Origin: Scatosoma sp045613545
GTDB taxonomy: Bacteria > Bacillota > Clostridia > Christensenellales > Borkfalkiaceae
DNA length: 51,963 bases
Direction of reading: 5' to 3'
Assembly: GCA_045613545.1 (NCBI GenBank)
Contig: JAZLBD010000013.1
Span: 1-51,963 of the forward strand
Shown here: positions 22,491-30,290 of the stretch, piece after piece
How the letters are laid out: the number at the start of each line of letters is the position of its first letter
Numbering within the stretch: position 1 is the stretch's first letter
The notes under the pieces: generated by a model
What the model saw: the letters and a program-made list of their open reading frames with translations, nothing else
The model's database searches: none
Told to the model about the DNA's origin: nothing
Position numbers and translations under genes: made by a program

Positions 22491-23180
22491 ATGAAAAAAT
22501 TTTTGTTTTGGCTAATGGGCGCTTCGGCGGTTTTATTTGTGACGGCGTGTTTTTTGTGTGGAAATTTGCTCGCCGTTCCCGTGGTGGGGGTAAACACATT
22601 GAAAATCGTGATCGACGCGGGTCACGGTGGGATTGATTCGGGGGTCGTGGGCGCGAAAAGCGGTGAAAAGGAGAGCGATATCAACCTTACAATCGCATTT
22701 CTCGTCAAGGAAAAATGCGACGAGCTCGGCTTTGAAACAGTGATGACCAGAAAGACGAAAGAGGGGTTGTACGGAGTGGCAAGCAAAGGGTTTAAGCGCC
22801 GTGATATGGCGGAGCGAAAACGCATTATTGAAGAGGAAAATCCGAGCTTGGTTTTGTCTATACACCAAAATTTTTACCCCTCGAGAGTGCCACGTGGCGC
22901 GCAAGTCTTTTTTGGGAAAGACAGTTTGGGGAGCGATAAACTTGCCGGCTGTTTGCAACAAAAACTCAACGAGTTTTACGTAAAAAACGGCTCGAAGAAT
23001 AGGACGCAAGCTACGGGGGATTATTTTATGTTGCAATTTTCTTGTCCGTGCATCATCGTCGAGTGTGGATTTTTGTCGAACGCCGAGGACGAGAAACTAC
23101 TCACTTCGTCTTTCGGTCAAGAAAATATCGCAGGGTGTATCGTGCAAGGGCTATTGCTCTATTTGCAGAACGTCGCGTAG
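22491..23180 (+). CDS. cwlD: N-acetylmuramoyl-L-alanine amidase (Amidase_3), CwlD-like
   Basis: 229 aa with an N-terminal membrane anchor or signal (about 5-28). Zinc amidase fold: H45 in I-D-A-G-H-G-G, E61 in the E-S-D-I-N-L segment, H125 in S-I-H-Q-N, and catalytic E191 in I-I-V-E-C-G-F-L-S-N. It cuts stem peptides from muramic acid. CwlD acts in making muramic delta-lactam in spore cortex; sporulation genes nearby support this, but a vegetative amidase is possible. Starts 4 nt after the DeoC-like gene with a poor ribosome site, so coupling is likely. Confidence 0.85.
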   Translation: MKKFLFWLMGASAVLFVTACFLCGNLLAVPVVGVNTLKIVIDAGHGGIDSGVVGAKSGEKESDINLTIAFLVKEKCDELGFETVMTRKTKEGLYGVASKGFKRRDMAERKRIIEEENPSLVLSIHQNFYPSRVPRGAQVFFGKDSLGSDKLAGCLQQKLNEFYVKNGSKNRTQATGDYFMLQFSCPCIIVECGFLSNAEDEKLLTSSFGQENIAGCIVQGLLLYLQNVA

Positions 23181-23209
23181 AAAAAAAGCGAGTAAAATCC
23201 TCAAAATAC

Positions 23210-23238
23210 TTGTATTTTGAAAGAAAATATGGTATAAT
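23210..23238 (+). promoter_or_regulatory. Promoter of the mrnC-gpsA operon
   Basis: TTGTAT (23,210-23,215), 17 bp, TATAAT (23,233-23,238). Leader of about 65 nt; it includes an ATG at 23,258 with AAAGGA 8 nt upstream that opens a 60-codon out-of-frame reading frame. Confidence 0.7.
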
Positions 23239-23309
23239 AAACGGAAAGGAAACAAGAATGCGCCCTTTTCGTTTTTTTTACGCGAAAAACGGGCGAGGAA
23301 AGAGAGGGT

Positions 23310-23747
23310 ATGCAAAGCGTGGAAAGGGCTATGACAAGAGAGGAAGCGAGGCAGGTAAATCCTGTCGTTCTTGCATTTTTGGGCGACGCGGTGTATTCTC
23401 TTTCCGTGCGCGAAAGACTTGTGAAAAATGGAGAGGGTAAGGCGGCGGATCTGCAACGAACGGCGTCTAAAATCGTGTCCGCGAAGGGGCAAAGCGCCTT
23501 TTTAAGAGAGATCGAGAGTAAGCTTACCGAAGAAGAGTCGGAAATTTTTCGTCGGGGTAGGAACGCCAAGAAAGGGACGAGGGCTAAACACGCCTCCCTT
23601 TCCGATTATAACCGTTCCACCGGTCTTGAAGCGGTGCTTGGATTTTTATATTTGACGGGGCAAACCAACCGCATGGAAGAGCTTTTGTCTTTGGCAAGAG
23701 AAGAGGAGTTTGTCATCGTGCAAAAAAGCGAGGGATTGAAACCATGA
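23310..23747 (+). CDS. mrnC: Mini-ribonuclease III
   Basis: 145 aa. RNase III catalytic domain without the double-stranded RNA-binding domain; matures 23S rRNA ends in Bacillus. Contains A-F-L-G-D-A-V-Y and R-G-R-N-A-K-K-G-T with the C-terminal L-E-A-V-L-G-F-L-Y. Start at 23,310 follows GAGAGGG; an in-frame ATG at 23,331 with AAAGG is the alternative. Overlaps rlmB by 4 bp, as in the conserved cysS-mrnC-rlmB order, but cysS is not upstream here. Confidence 0.93.
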   Translation: MQSVERAMTREEARQVNPVVLAFLGDAVYSLSVRERLVKNGEGKAADLQRTASKIVSAKGQSAFLREIESKLTEEESEIFRRGRNAKKGTRAKHASLSDYNRSTGLEAVLGFLYLTGQTNRMEELLSLAREEEFVIVQKSEGLKP

Positions 23748-24469
23748 AAACGGAAGGAAGAAACGCAGTTCGAGAACTGCTGAAAACGAATAAACCCATT
23801 GATAAAATCTTGATGGAAAAGGGCGCGCAAGGCTCTCTTTCCGTCCTCTACGCCGAGGCGAGAAAACGTGGCGTGCGTGTGCAGTACGTCGAAAGAATGG
23901 TTTTGGATAAAGAGAGTGAAACGGGTCGCCATCAAGGGGTCATCGCCTTTACGACGGAATACGAATACTACGATTTGGACGAGATTATCGAGAACAAGAA
24001 AAGCGAAAAAGGCGGGTTCGTCGTGCTTTGCGACGGGATCGAGGACGTGCATAACCTCGGCAGTATTTTACGGGTTTGCGAATGTGCGGGGGTGGACGGC
24101 GTGGTCATTCCCAAAACGGGTAGTGCCTCGGTGACGGAAGCGGTGATCCGCATTTCCGCTGGAGCTGCGGAGCATATGAAAGTGGCGAAAGTTTCCAACT
24201 TAAATCAAGCTTTGGAAAAATTGCAAAAGAGCGGATATTGGGCGTACGCTTTGGAAGCGGACGGCGAGGACGTTTATACCCAAGATTTTTCGGGGAACGT
24301 CGCGCTCGTGGTCGGGGGTGAAGATAGCGGAGTCAAACGCTTGACGAGAGAAAAATGCGATAAGGTCGTCTCTTTGCCCTTGGAGGGGAAGGTAAACTCC
24401 CTCAACGCGTCGGTGGCGCTCGGCGTCGTAGCCTACGAAGTGTTGCGGTTTAGGAGAAACAAAGCCTAA
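23744..24469 (+). CDS. rlmB: 23S rRNA 2'-O-methyltransferase, RlmB/TrmH (SPOUT) family
   Basis: 241 aa. An N-terminal RNA-binding domain (about 1-75) precedes the knotted SPOUT domain. Motif 1 D-G-I-E-D-V-H-N-L-G-S-I-L-R, motif 2 V-V-G-G-E-D-S-G-V and motif 3 L-P-L-E-G-K-V-N-S-L-N-A-S-V-A are complete, including the Asn, Arg, Glu and Ser/Asn residues for cofactor and catalysis. The likely target is the 2251-position guanosine. Linked by ATGA to mrnC and by TAATG to sigH. Confidence 0.93.
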   Translation: MKTEGRNAVRELLKTNKPIDKILMEKGAQGSLSVLYAEARKRGVRVQYVERMVLDKESETGRHQGVIAFTTEYEYYDLDEIIENKKSEKGGFVVLCDGIEDVHNLGSILRVCECAGVDGVVIPKTGSASVTEAVIRISAGAAEHMKVAKVSNLNQALEKLQKSGYWAYALEADGEDVYTQDFSGNVALVVGGEDSGVKRLTREKCDKVVSLPLEGKVNSLNASVALGVVAYEVLRFRRNKA

Positions 24470-25035
24470 TGAAAAAAAACGGGGAACAACGAAAGGAAAT
24501 CGAACGGGTGCGACTTGCGGCGCAAGGCGACGAACCCGCGATGGACGAAATTTTGGACGAGTATAAAAATTTGGTACGCTCCCTTGCTCGGCGGTGCTTT
24601 TTACCCAGCGTAGAAACGGACGACTTAGCGCAAGAGGGCATGATCGGACTTTATTACGCCGTCAAACACTACGACGAGAGCAAGGGAATGAGTTTCAAAA
24701 ATTACGCTTGCCTTTGTGTGAAAAGTAGGCTTCGCGATATGGTGAAAAAACAGTCCTCGCAAACGCCGAACCAACAACTAAACGAGGACTTTTTCGAGTG
24801 GGAAGTCGATCCTGAAGAGGGGGTGCTTTCGGCGGAAAGTTCCAAAGAACTACTTCTTTTGATGGGCAAATGTTTATCCAGCCTCGAATATCGGGTGTTT
24901 ACGTTGTATTTAGAGGGTTGTTCAATTTCGGAAATTTGTACGGCGACGCGGAAAGACGCGAAAAGCGTGGACAACGCCGTGCAGAGAAGCAAACAAAAAT
25001 TACGGGTTTTCTTGCAAGAGAAACGAGAAAAATAA
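24469..25035 (+). CDS. sigH: RNA polymerase sigma factor SigH-like
   Basis: 188 aa. Sigma region 2 (about 10-95) with D-D-L-A-Q-E-G-M-I-G-L-Y-Y-A-V and region 4 (about 125-185) with helix-turn-helix. In endospore formers sigma-H is the transition-phase factor that starts sporulation, and its gene follows mrnC-rlmB-yacP. The position here, minus yacP, supports the assignment over a generic ECF factor. The start shares one base with the rlmB stop. Confidence 0.88.
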   Translation: MKKNGEQRKEIERVRLAAQGDEPAMDEILDEYKNLVRSLARRCFLPSVETDDLAQEGMIGLYYAVKHYDESKGMSFKNYACLCVKSRLRDMVKKQSSQTPNQQLNEDFFEWEVDPEEGVLSAESSKELLLLMGKCLSSLEYRVFTLYLEGCSISEICTATRKDAKSVDNAVQRSKQKLRVFLQEKREK

Positions 25036-25046
25036 GGAGAAAAATT

Positions 25047-26696
25047 ATGGCATATTTGGCGCTCTATCGCGCGTTCCGTCCGTCTACGCTGGGGGACGTA
25101 GTTCGCCAAGAGCATATCGTCACGATTTTGAAAAACCAAATAGAACTTGGGAAAGTAGGGCACGCCTATCTCTTTTGCGGACCGAGAGGAACGGGTAAGA
25201 CGAGCGTTGCGAAGATTTTTGCCGCCGCCATTAACTGTGAAAGTCCCGTCCACGGCTCTCCTTGCGGAAAATGTCCTACTTGTTTAGCCTTAAAAGATCC
25301 TTCCAATTTAGATATCACGGAAATCGACGCCGCGTCGAACAACGGCGTGGACGAGATGCGGGATCTTCGAGAAAAGGTACAATATCCCCCCGTTGCGGGA
25401 AAATATAAAGTGTATATCATCGACGAGGTGCATATGCTTTCGTCGGGCGCGTTCAACGCCCTTTTGAAAACGCTGGAAGAACCGCCGGCGCACGTCGTGT
25501 TTATTTTGGCAACGACGGAATCGCAAAAGATTCCCGCTACCATTTTGTCTCGCTGTATGCGGTTTGATTTCAAACTTATTCCCCAAGAAGACCTGGTGTC
25601 GCTTTTGAAAAAGGTGCTCGATTCGATCGGGAAAGAGTACGATGAGGCAGGGCTCGAAGTTATCGCTCGAATCGGCGCGGGAAGCGCCCGCGATACCCTC
25701 TCACTTGCGGACACGTGCGTGTCGTATAGCCGAGGGAAGTTGACGTATGAAAACGTAATTTCTGCGCTTGGGAGCGCGGATTTTTCGGGGATCGGGAAAC
25801 TCTGCTCCGCGATTTTGGCAGGGGAGAGCGGAAAAGCGATTTCCGCTTGTGAAAACTTGCTTGCCGAGGGTAAGAGCGTGGGGAATTTAATCAAGGATGC
25901 CTTGGACTTTTTGCACGCTTGCGCGGTGGTGAAAACCTGTCGGGACGCGGATAAAATTTTGGCGCTTTCCAAAGAATCGCTTGCCATTGTAGAAGAAGCG
26001 TCCGGGAAAACGGACGGACACGGTATTTTGCGCGCTTTGGAAATTTTTTCCGACGCCGAAAACGAAATGAAATATTCTTCTTCGCCAAAAATCGTCTTTG
26101 AAACGGCGGTGTTTAAGGCGGGTATGCCGAAAGAGGAGTACGCTATCGAATCCTTGCTCGCCCGCATTTCCGCGCTGGAAGAAGCGGTGCAAAAAGGCGT
26201 AAAAATAACAAACGAGGTAAGCGAAGAAAAAACGGAACGCCCCGTCGAAGAGGTCGAGGTTGCTCCGCCTGTATTAGATCCGCCCCCTGAAGAACCGTCG
26301 ATGGAAGATACATTTGCGCCTCCAACGGTGGAGGAGAAAAAAGTGGAAAGCAAACCCGCGCCTGTAAACGTGCAAAAAGGGGATGCGAAAGCGGTGTTCG
26401 GCGGATTCTTACGCGCCCTTCGAAAGGTGGGGAAAAGCGGAGTGCTGTTTACCGTATGTATGGATCTTGAAAGCGGATACGAGGGGGAGACGTTTACGCT
26501 CTACACGACGAGCGATACGATTTACCGTTCTTTGCAAAAGGCGGAACACCAAGCGATGATGCAGGAGGCGTTCGGTTTGATCGGCGTGACGGAATTTACC
26601 GTTAAAAAGAAAGAAAAAGAGGGGAACGCCTTTGATAACGCGATGCAAGAGTTAAAAGAAAAATTCCCCACGACGAAAATTCAATTCAAGGAGTAA
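25047..26696 (+). CDS. dnaX: DNA polymerase III gamma/tau subunit
   Basis: 549 aa. Clamp-loader AAA+ ATPase: Walker A G-P-R-G-T-G-K-T at 45-52, four zinc cysteines C64, C73, C76, C79, Walker B I-I-D-E at 124-127, sensor 1 A-T-T-E, and S-R-C with the arginine finger near 169. The tail beyond about 370 is low-complexity (Pro, Glu, Val), then a folded domain from about 450. AAGGAG fixes the start at 25,047. Sits between sigH and ybaB-recR in one operon. No frameshift heptamer of the E. coli type was evident to me. Confidence 0.95.
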   Translation: MAYLALYRAFRPSTLGDVVRQEHIVTILKNQIELGKVGHAYLFCGPRGTGKTSVAKIFAAAINCESPVHGSPCGKCPTCLALKDPSNLDITEIDAASNNGVDEMRDLREKVQYPPVAGKYKVYIIDEVHMLSSGAFNALLKTLEEPPAHVVFILATTESQKIPATILSRCMRFDFKLIPQEDLVSLLKKVLDSIGKEYDEAGLEVIARIGAGSARDTLSLADTCVSYSRGKLTYENVISALGSADFSGIGKLCSAILAGESGKAISACENLLAEGKSVGNLIKDALDFLHACAVVKTCRDADKILALSKESLAIVEEASGKTDGHGILRALEIFSDAENEMKYSSSPKIVFETAVFKAGMPKEEYAIESLLARISALEEAVQKGVKITNEVSEEKTERPVEEVEVAPPVLDPPPEEPSMEDTFAPPTVEEKKVESKPAPVNVQKGDAKAVFGGFLRALRKVGKSGVLFTVCMDLESGYEGETFTLYTTSDTIYRSLQKAEHQAMMQEAFGLIGVTEFTVKKKEKEGNAFDNAMQELKEKFPTTKIQFKE

Positions 26697-26704
26697 GCAA
26701 AAAA

Positions 26705-27037
26705 ATGGCAGGATTTAATAAGAATGCAGGCGGTATGCAAAATTTGATGAAACAAGCCCAAAAAATGCAAGAGGATATGCAAAAGACGGCGGAACTTTTG
26801 GACGATTGGGAAGTGGTCGGCACGGCGGCGAACGAAGCGGTGGTCGTGTATATGAACGCGAAAAAAATCATCAACGGCATCGAGCTGGACGAGTCGATCG
26901 TCGATCCCGACGACATCGAACTTTTAGAGGATTTGATTTTGGCGGCGATACAAGACGGATATGCCAAAGCGGATAAAGTATACGAAGAAAAAATGGGCGT
27001 ATTCGGTAATATGGGCGCGCTTGGGGGATTACTGTAA
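26705..27037 (+). CDS. ybaB: YbaB/EbfC nucleoid-associated protein
   Basis: 110 aa. A small DNA-binding dimer. It has the Gly/Met/Gln-rich start (G-G-M-Q-N-L-M-K-Q-A-Q-K-M-Q), V-V-G-T-A-A-N-E-A-V-V-V-Y and a Met/Gly-rich end. Eight nt after dnaX and abutting recR, the standard dnaX-ybaB-recR group. Confidence 0.94.
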   Translation: MAGFNKNAGGMQNLMKQAQKMQEDMQKTAELLDDWEVVGTAANEAVVVYMNAKKIINGIELDESIVDPDDIELLEDLILAAIQDGYAKADKVYEEKMGVFGNMGALGGLL

Positions 27038-27631
27038 GTGGATATTTTTATCGAGCCGATCGGACGGCTAATCAACGAATTTTCAAAGCTTCCGGGCGTT
27101 GGCAAAAAGACGGCGCAACGCTACGCGTATAAAATCGTCAATATGACGGAAAGCGAAGCAAAAGCGTTTGCGGACGCCGTTATAGGCGTGAAAAAACGGG
27201 TGCGGTTTTGTAAGATTTGCGGGAATTTTTCCGAAGAGGATACCTGCTCTATTTGTCAAAGACGCGACGACAAAGTTATTTGCGTGGTAAAAGAGCCCAA
27301 AGATGTTATTGCGATTGAAAAATTGCACGAATTTAAGGGGGTATATCACGTTCTGCACGGCGTAATCGACCCGATGGAGGGGGTAGGCCCTAACGATATT
27401 CGAATCAAAGAATTGCTCGCTAGAATCGGACAAGGCAGGGTGCAAGAAGTGATTATCGCAACCAATCCCGACGTGTCGGGGGACGCGACGGCGCTTTACT
27501 TGTCTAGACTTATCAATCCGTTAGGGATTACGGTCACGAGGCTTTCAAGGGGGATTCCCATCGGCTCGGAGATCGAATATACCGACGACGTGACGCTCTC
27601 TCGCGCTTTCGTCGAACGGAACAAAATTTGA
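27038..27631 (+). CDS. recR: Recombination mediator RecR
   Basis: 197 aa. Loads RecA in gap repair with RecF and RecO. Helix-hairpin-helix near L-P-G-V-G-K-K-T-A-Q-R (18-28), zinc finger C58, C61, C70, C73, Toprim domain with A-T-N-P-D-V-S-G-D-A-T-A-L-Y, and the C-terminal Walker-B-like part. Starts with GTG immediately after the ybaB stop, so translation is coupled. Confidence 0.96.
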   Translation: MDIFIEPIGRLINEFSKLPGVGKKTAQRYAYKIVNMTESEAKAFADAVIGVKKRVRFCKICGNFSEEDTCSICQRRDDKVICVVKEPKDVIAIEKLHEFKGVYHVLHGVIDPMEGVGPNDIRIKELLARIGQGRVQEVIIATNPDVSGDATALYLSRLINPLGITVTRLSRGIPIGSEIEYTDDVTLSRAFVERNKI

Positions 27632-27649
27632 GCGTTTAGGAGGGAAATT

Positions 27650-28630
27650 ATGAAAATATCCGTATTGGGTTGTGGAAGATGGGGGTCTTTCATCGGTTGG
27701 TATCTCAATCGAAAGGGACACGACGTATATTTATGGGGACCGGAAGAGGACTATTCGTATAAGGTTTTGCGCGAAACGGGTAAAAACGAATACGTCGATC
27801 TTGATCCCAACATTCATTTAACCTGCGATTTGAAAGAGGCGGTTTCGCACGCGGAAACGATTATCATCTCCATTTCCTCGCAAGGACTTCGCAAGTTTAT
27901 CGAGCGAGTGAAAGAAGCGGGGGGCGCGGAAAAAGAGTTCGTGCTCTGTATGAAAGGGATTGAAGTTTCCACCGGTTGCCGTCTTTCGGAAGTTTTAAGG
28001 CAAGCGGGTATTCCCAAGGAAAAGATCGCCGTTTGGGTAGGTCCTGGGCACATTCAAGCGTTTACGCAAGGGATTCCCAACTGTATGGTCATTGATTCGG
28101 AAAACGAGGAGATGAAACACCGCTTAGCAGGTGAATTTAAGAGCGATTTAATCCGTTACTATTACGGCGAAGATATGATCGGCACGGAAATCGGCGCAGC
28201 GGCGAAAAACGTAATGGGAATCGTGGCAGGCGTTTTGGACGGCGTAGGCTACGCTTCCTTGAAAGGCTCGCTAATGTCCAGAGGGTCAAGGGAAGTCGCG
28301 CGCCTTATCAAAGCGATGGGTGGAAACGAGCTTTCCGCGTACGGACTTGCGCATCTTGGCGATTACGAGGCGACCTTGTTTAGCGAGTTTTCGCACAACC
28401 GTGCGTACGGGGAAATGCTTGCCAAAGGGGACAAGTTCTCTAAGCTTGCAGAAGGCGTTCCTACGGCGGCGGCAATGAAAAAACTCGGCGAAGAGTACGG
28501 CGTGGACTTGCCGATCACAAACGCCGTGTATACCCTCTGCTATGAACGGGAAAAAGCGACGAGAGAGGACTGCTTGGAAATCTTGTCGGGGTTGTTTGCG
28601 CGGGAAACGAAATCGGAATTTTATTTATAA
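27650..28630 (+). CDS. gpsA: Glycerol-3-phosphate dehydrogenase, NAD(P)+
   Basis: 326 aa. Reduces dihydroxyacetone phosphate to sn-glycerol-3-phosphate for phospholipids. Nucleotide loop G-C-G-R-W-G-S (7-13), V-G-P-G-H-I-Q-A-F (normally G-P-S/T-H-A-x-E), and the catalytic lysine in G-A-A-A-K-N. GGAGGG before the ATG, 18 nt after recR, last gene before the terminator at 28,644. The His-Ile-Gln variant in the second motif is slightly unusual. Confidence 0.92.
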   Translation: MKISVLGCGRWGSFIGWYLNRKGHDVYLWGPEEDYSYKVLRETGKNEYVDLDPNIHLTCDLKEAVSHAETIIISISSQGLRKFIERVKEAGGAEKEFVLCMKGIEVSTGCRLSEVLRQAGIPKEKIAVWVGPGHIQAFTQGIPNCMVIDSENEEMKHRLAGEFKSDLIRYYYGEDMIGTEIGAAAKNVMGIVAGVLDGVGYASLKGSLMSRGSREVARLIKAMGGNELSAYGLAHLGDYEATLFSEFSHNRAYGEMLAKGDKFSKLAEGVPTAAAMKKLGEEYGVDLPITNAVYTLCYEREKATREDCLEILSGLFARETKSEFYL

Positions 28631-28643
28631 AAAAAACGGAAAC

Positions 28644-28682
28644 AAAAAAGAGCCCATCGTTTTGATAGAGCTCTTTTTTTTT
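28644..28682 (+). terminator. Terminator of the mrnC-gpsA operon
   Basis: AAAAAAGAGC / GCTCTTTTTTTT stem with inner ATC-GAT pairing and long T tract. Confidence 0.85.
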
Positions 28683-28712
28683 GCATAGTTTTTACAAGGA
28701 AAGAACAAAATA
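28683..28712 (+). promoter_or_regulatory. Possible sigma-G-type (forespore) promoter before spoVAC
   Basis: GCATA (28,683-28,687) fits the sigma-F/G -35 GHATR, and CAAAATA (28,706-28,712), 18 bp later, fits 6 of 7 of the -10 CATWHTA. No sigma-A promoter is visible between the terminator and spoVAC. Confidence 0.4.
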
Positions 28713-28717
28713 GGGGT

Positions 28718-28813
28718 ATGAAACGAATGCCTACCCAAAATCAAGAACGTACGAAAGACGAACGGGAAACTTGCTTTCCGCATCCGATTGACCCCAAAGA
28801 GGTGAGAGAATGA
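28718..28813 (+). CDS. Possible 31-aa leader peptide gene of spoVAC
   Basis: ATG at 28,718 (or in frame at 28,727, with AGGGG upstream) opens a frame of 31 codons, hydrophilic, with T-C-F-P-H-P near the end. Its stop overlaps the spoVAC ATG (ATGA), which suggests translational coupling. No homologue known to me; chance is possible. Confidence 0.35.
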   Translation: MKRMPTQNQERTKDERETCFPHPIDPKEVRE

Positions 28814-29259
28814 CGGGAAAAAACAGAAAAAATTATAACAAAAATTATTTGGCGTACGTCAATTCCTTTTCCCCGCCCACACAGCATTTCAAAAATTGCT
28901 TGCGCGCCTTTTTGGTGGGGGGATTTATCTGCACGATCGGTCAATTTTTACGCTATATCCTCGAATGGGCAGGGCTTTACGGGGACGAACTTTCCGGCAC
29001 GGTGAGTACCATCTTGATCTTTTTAGGCACGCTGCTTACAGGGCTTGGCGTGTACGACCGAATCGGCAGAAATGCGGGCGCAGGCTCAATCGTGCCGATC
29101 ACAGGGTTTGCCAACAGCGTTTGTTCGCCCGCCATCGAGTTCAAAACGGAAGGGCTCGTGTACGGTATGGGCGCGAAAATGTTCATCGTGGCAGGGCCTA
29201 TCATCGTATTCGGCGTGCTTTCGGGGACGATCGTCGGGATTTTATATTTATTGCTATGA
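28810..29259 (+). CDS. spoVAC: Stage V sporulation protein AC
   Basis: 149 aa, four membrane helices. Part of the inner spore membrane channel for dipicolinic acid; SpoVAC itself behaves as a mechanosensitive channel in B. subtilis. Family hallmark G-S-I-V-P-I-T-G-F-A-N-S-V-C-S-P-A-I-E-F-K is complete. GTGAG weak ribosome site, coupled to a short upstream frame. spoVAD and spoVAE, which normally follow, are absent from this locus. Confidence 0.93.
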   Translation: MTGKNRKNYNKNYLAYVNSFSPPTQHFKNCLRAFLVGGFICTIGQFLRYILEWAGLYGDELSGTVSTILIFLGTLLTGLGVYDRIGRNAGAGSIVPITGFANSVCSPAIEFKTEGLVYGMGAKMFIVAGPIIVFGVLSGTIVGILYLLL

Positions 29260-29315
29260 TCACCAAAAACTTCTTTTTCTTCATACCATATAGAAAGTCT
29301 ATTTGGGAGGGGAGA

Positions 29316-30287
29316 ATGGAAAGAAGCTATTACGTATGGCAAGAGCACCTATTGAATATCGGCGACGTAGAAGATTATAACAAACGGATTTTAGGCACGA
29401 CGCTTTCGGAGTTCACCGCGCGAAAATTCTGCGCGACGATCGTGAAAACGATCCCTACCTATCAAGGAGGAACGATGGTTGTTTTCCGTTCCTCGCACAC
29501 TTGCCTATCCCGCGCGGGGGTGGAGGCGATCGTGGTGAGAGCGGAAAAAAGCGGAAAAAATATTTTCTTCGGCGCGGGCTGGGTGCTCGTAAACGGCGAA
29601 GAAAAGGAAAAGGCGTTGTATTATCCCTTAAAAGGCGGAGCGTCGCTACTGAGTTTAGAGGATTTGCCCTACGTGACCGATTGCATACGCGAGGAAATTA
29701 TCAAATACCACTTGCGCCGAGGCGTTATTATCGAACAAAAAGAGGGGGTGTACGTCGACGTCACGGTGGAAATTGAAAAGGGGGCGATCATTTACCACCA
29801 CGTCACGTTAACGGGCAAAACTACGATTCGCTCGGGCGCGGTACTCCTCCCCTACACGATTATAGAAGAGAGTGAGATCGGTTCTTCGAGCATAGGACCT
29901 TTTGCGCATATCCGTCCAAAAACGAGGGTGGGGAACGGTTGCAAGATAGGGAATTTTATGGAGCTGAAACACGCTACGATCGGCGATGGCAGTAAGGCTT
30001 CGCACCTTTCCTACGTAGGGGACGCTACGATTGGGAAAAATTGCAATATCGGTTGCGGAGCGGTGTTCGTCAATTACGACGGCGCGAAAAAGTACGAAAG
30101 CGTCGTGGAGGACGGGTGCTTTATTGGAAGCAATTGTAATATCGTCGCGCCCGTGCGTATGGGGGAGGGCAGTTTTTTGGCGGCAGGCTCTACGCTTACG
30201 AAAGATTTGCAGGCGGGGGATTTATGCGTGGCGAGAGAGCGTGAATCCATCAAGCATAATCGGGGGAAGGACTATTATAAGAGGTGA
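29316..30287 (+). CDS. GlmU-type acetyltransferase with an unrelated N-terminal domain
   Basis: 323 aa. From about residue 130 the protein is the left-handed beta-helix acetyltransferase half of GlmU, which acetylates glucosamine-1-phosphate: R200 in A-H-I-R-P, K218 in E-L-K, H230 in A-S-H-L-S-Y-V-G-D-A, N-I-G-C-G and N-Y-D-G-A-K-K are all present. The 230-aa uridylyltransferase domain is missing; the first 120 residues have no nucleotide loop (no L-A-A-G-x-G-T-R-M) and I do not recognise them. GGGAGGGGAGA fixes the start. Directly upstream of glmM, 3 nt apart, so it works in UDP-GlcNAc synthesis and needs a separate uridylyltransferase. Confidence 0.85.
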   Translation: MERSYYVWQEHLLNIGDVEDYNKRILGTTLSEFTARKFCATIVKTIPTYQGGTMVVFRSSHTCLSRAGVEAIVVRAEKSGKNIFFGAGWVLVNGEEKEKALYYPLKGGASLLSLEDLPYVTDCIREEIIKYHLRRGVIIEQKEGVYVDVTVEIEKGAIIYHHVTLTGKTTIRSGAVLLPYTIIEESEIGSSSIGPFAHIRPKTRVGNGCKIGNFMELKHATIGDGSKASHLSYVGDATIGKNCNIGCGAVFVNYDGAKKYESVVEDGCFIGSNCNIVAPVRMGEGSFLAAGSTLTKDLQAGDLCVARERESIKHNRGKDYYKR

Positions 30288-30290
30288 GAT

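Noticed and set aside
22491..23180. Lysozyme or phage endolysin instead of CwlD
   Set aside because: The zinc amidase motifs and an N-terminal anchor are present and there are no phage genes around it.
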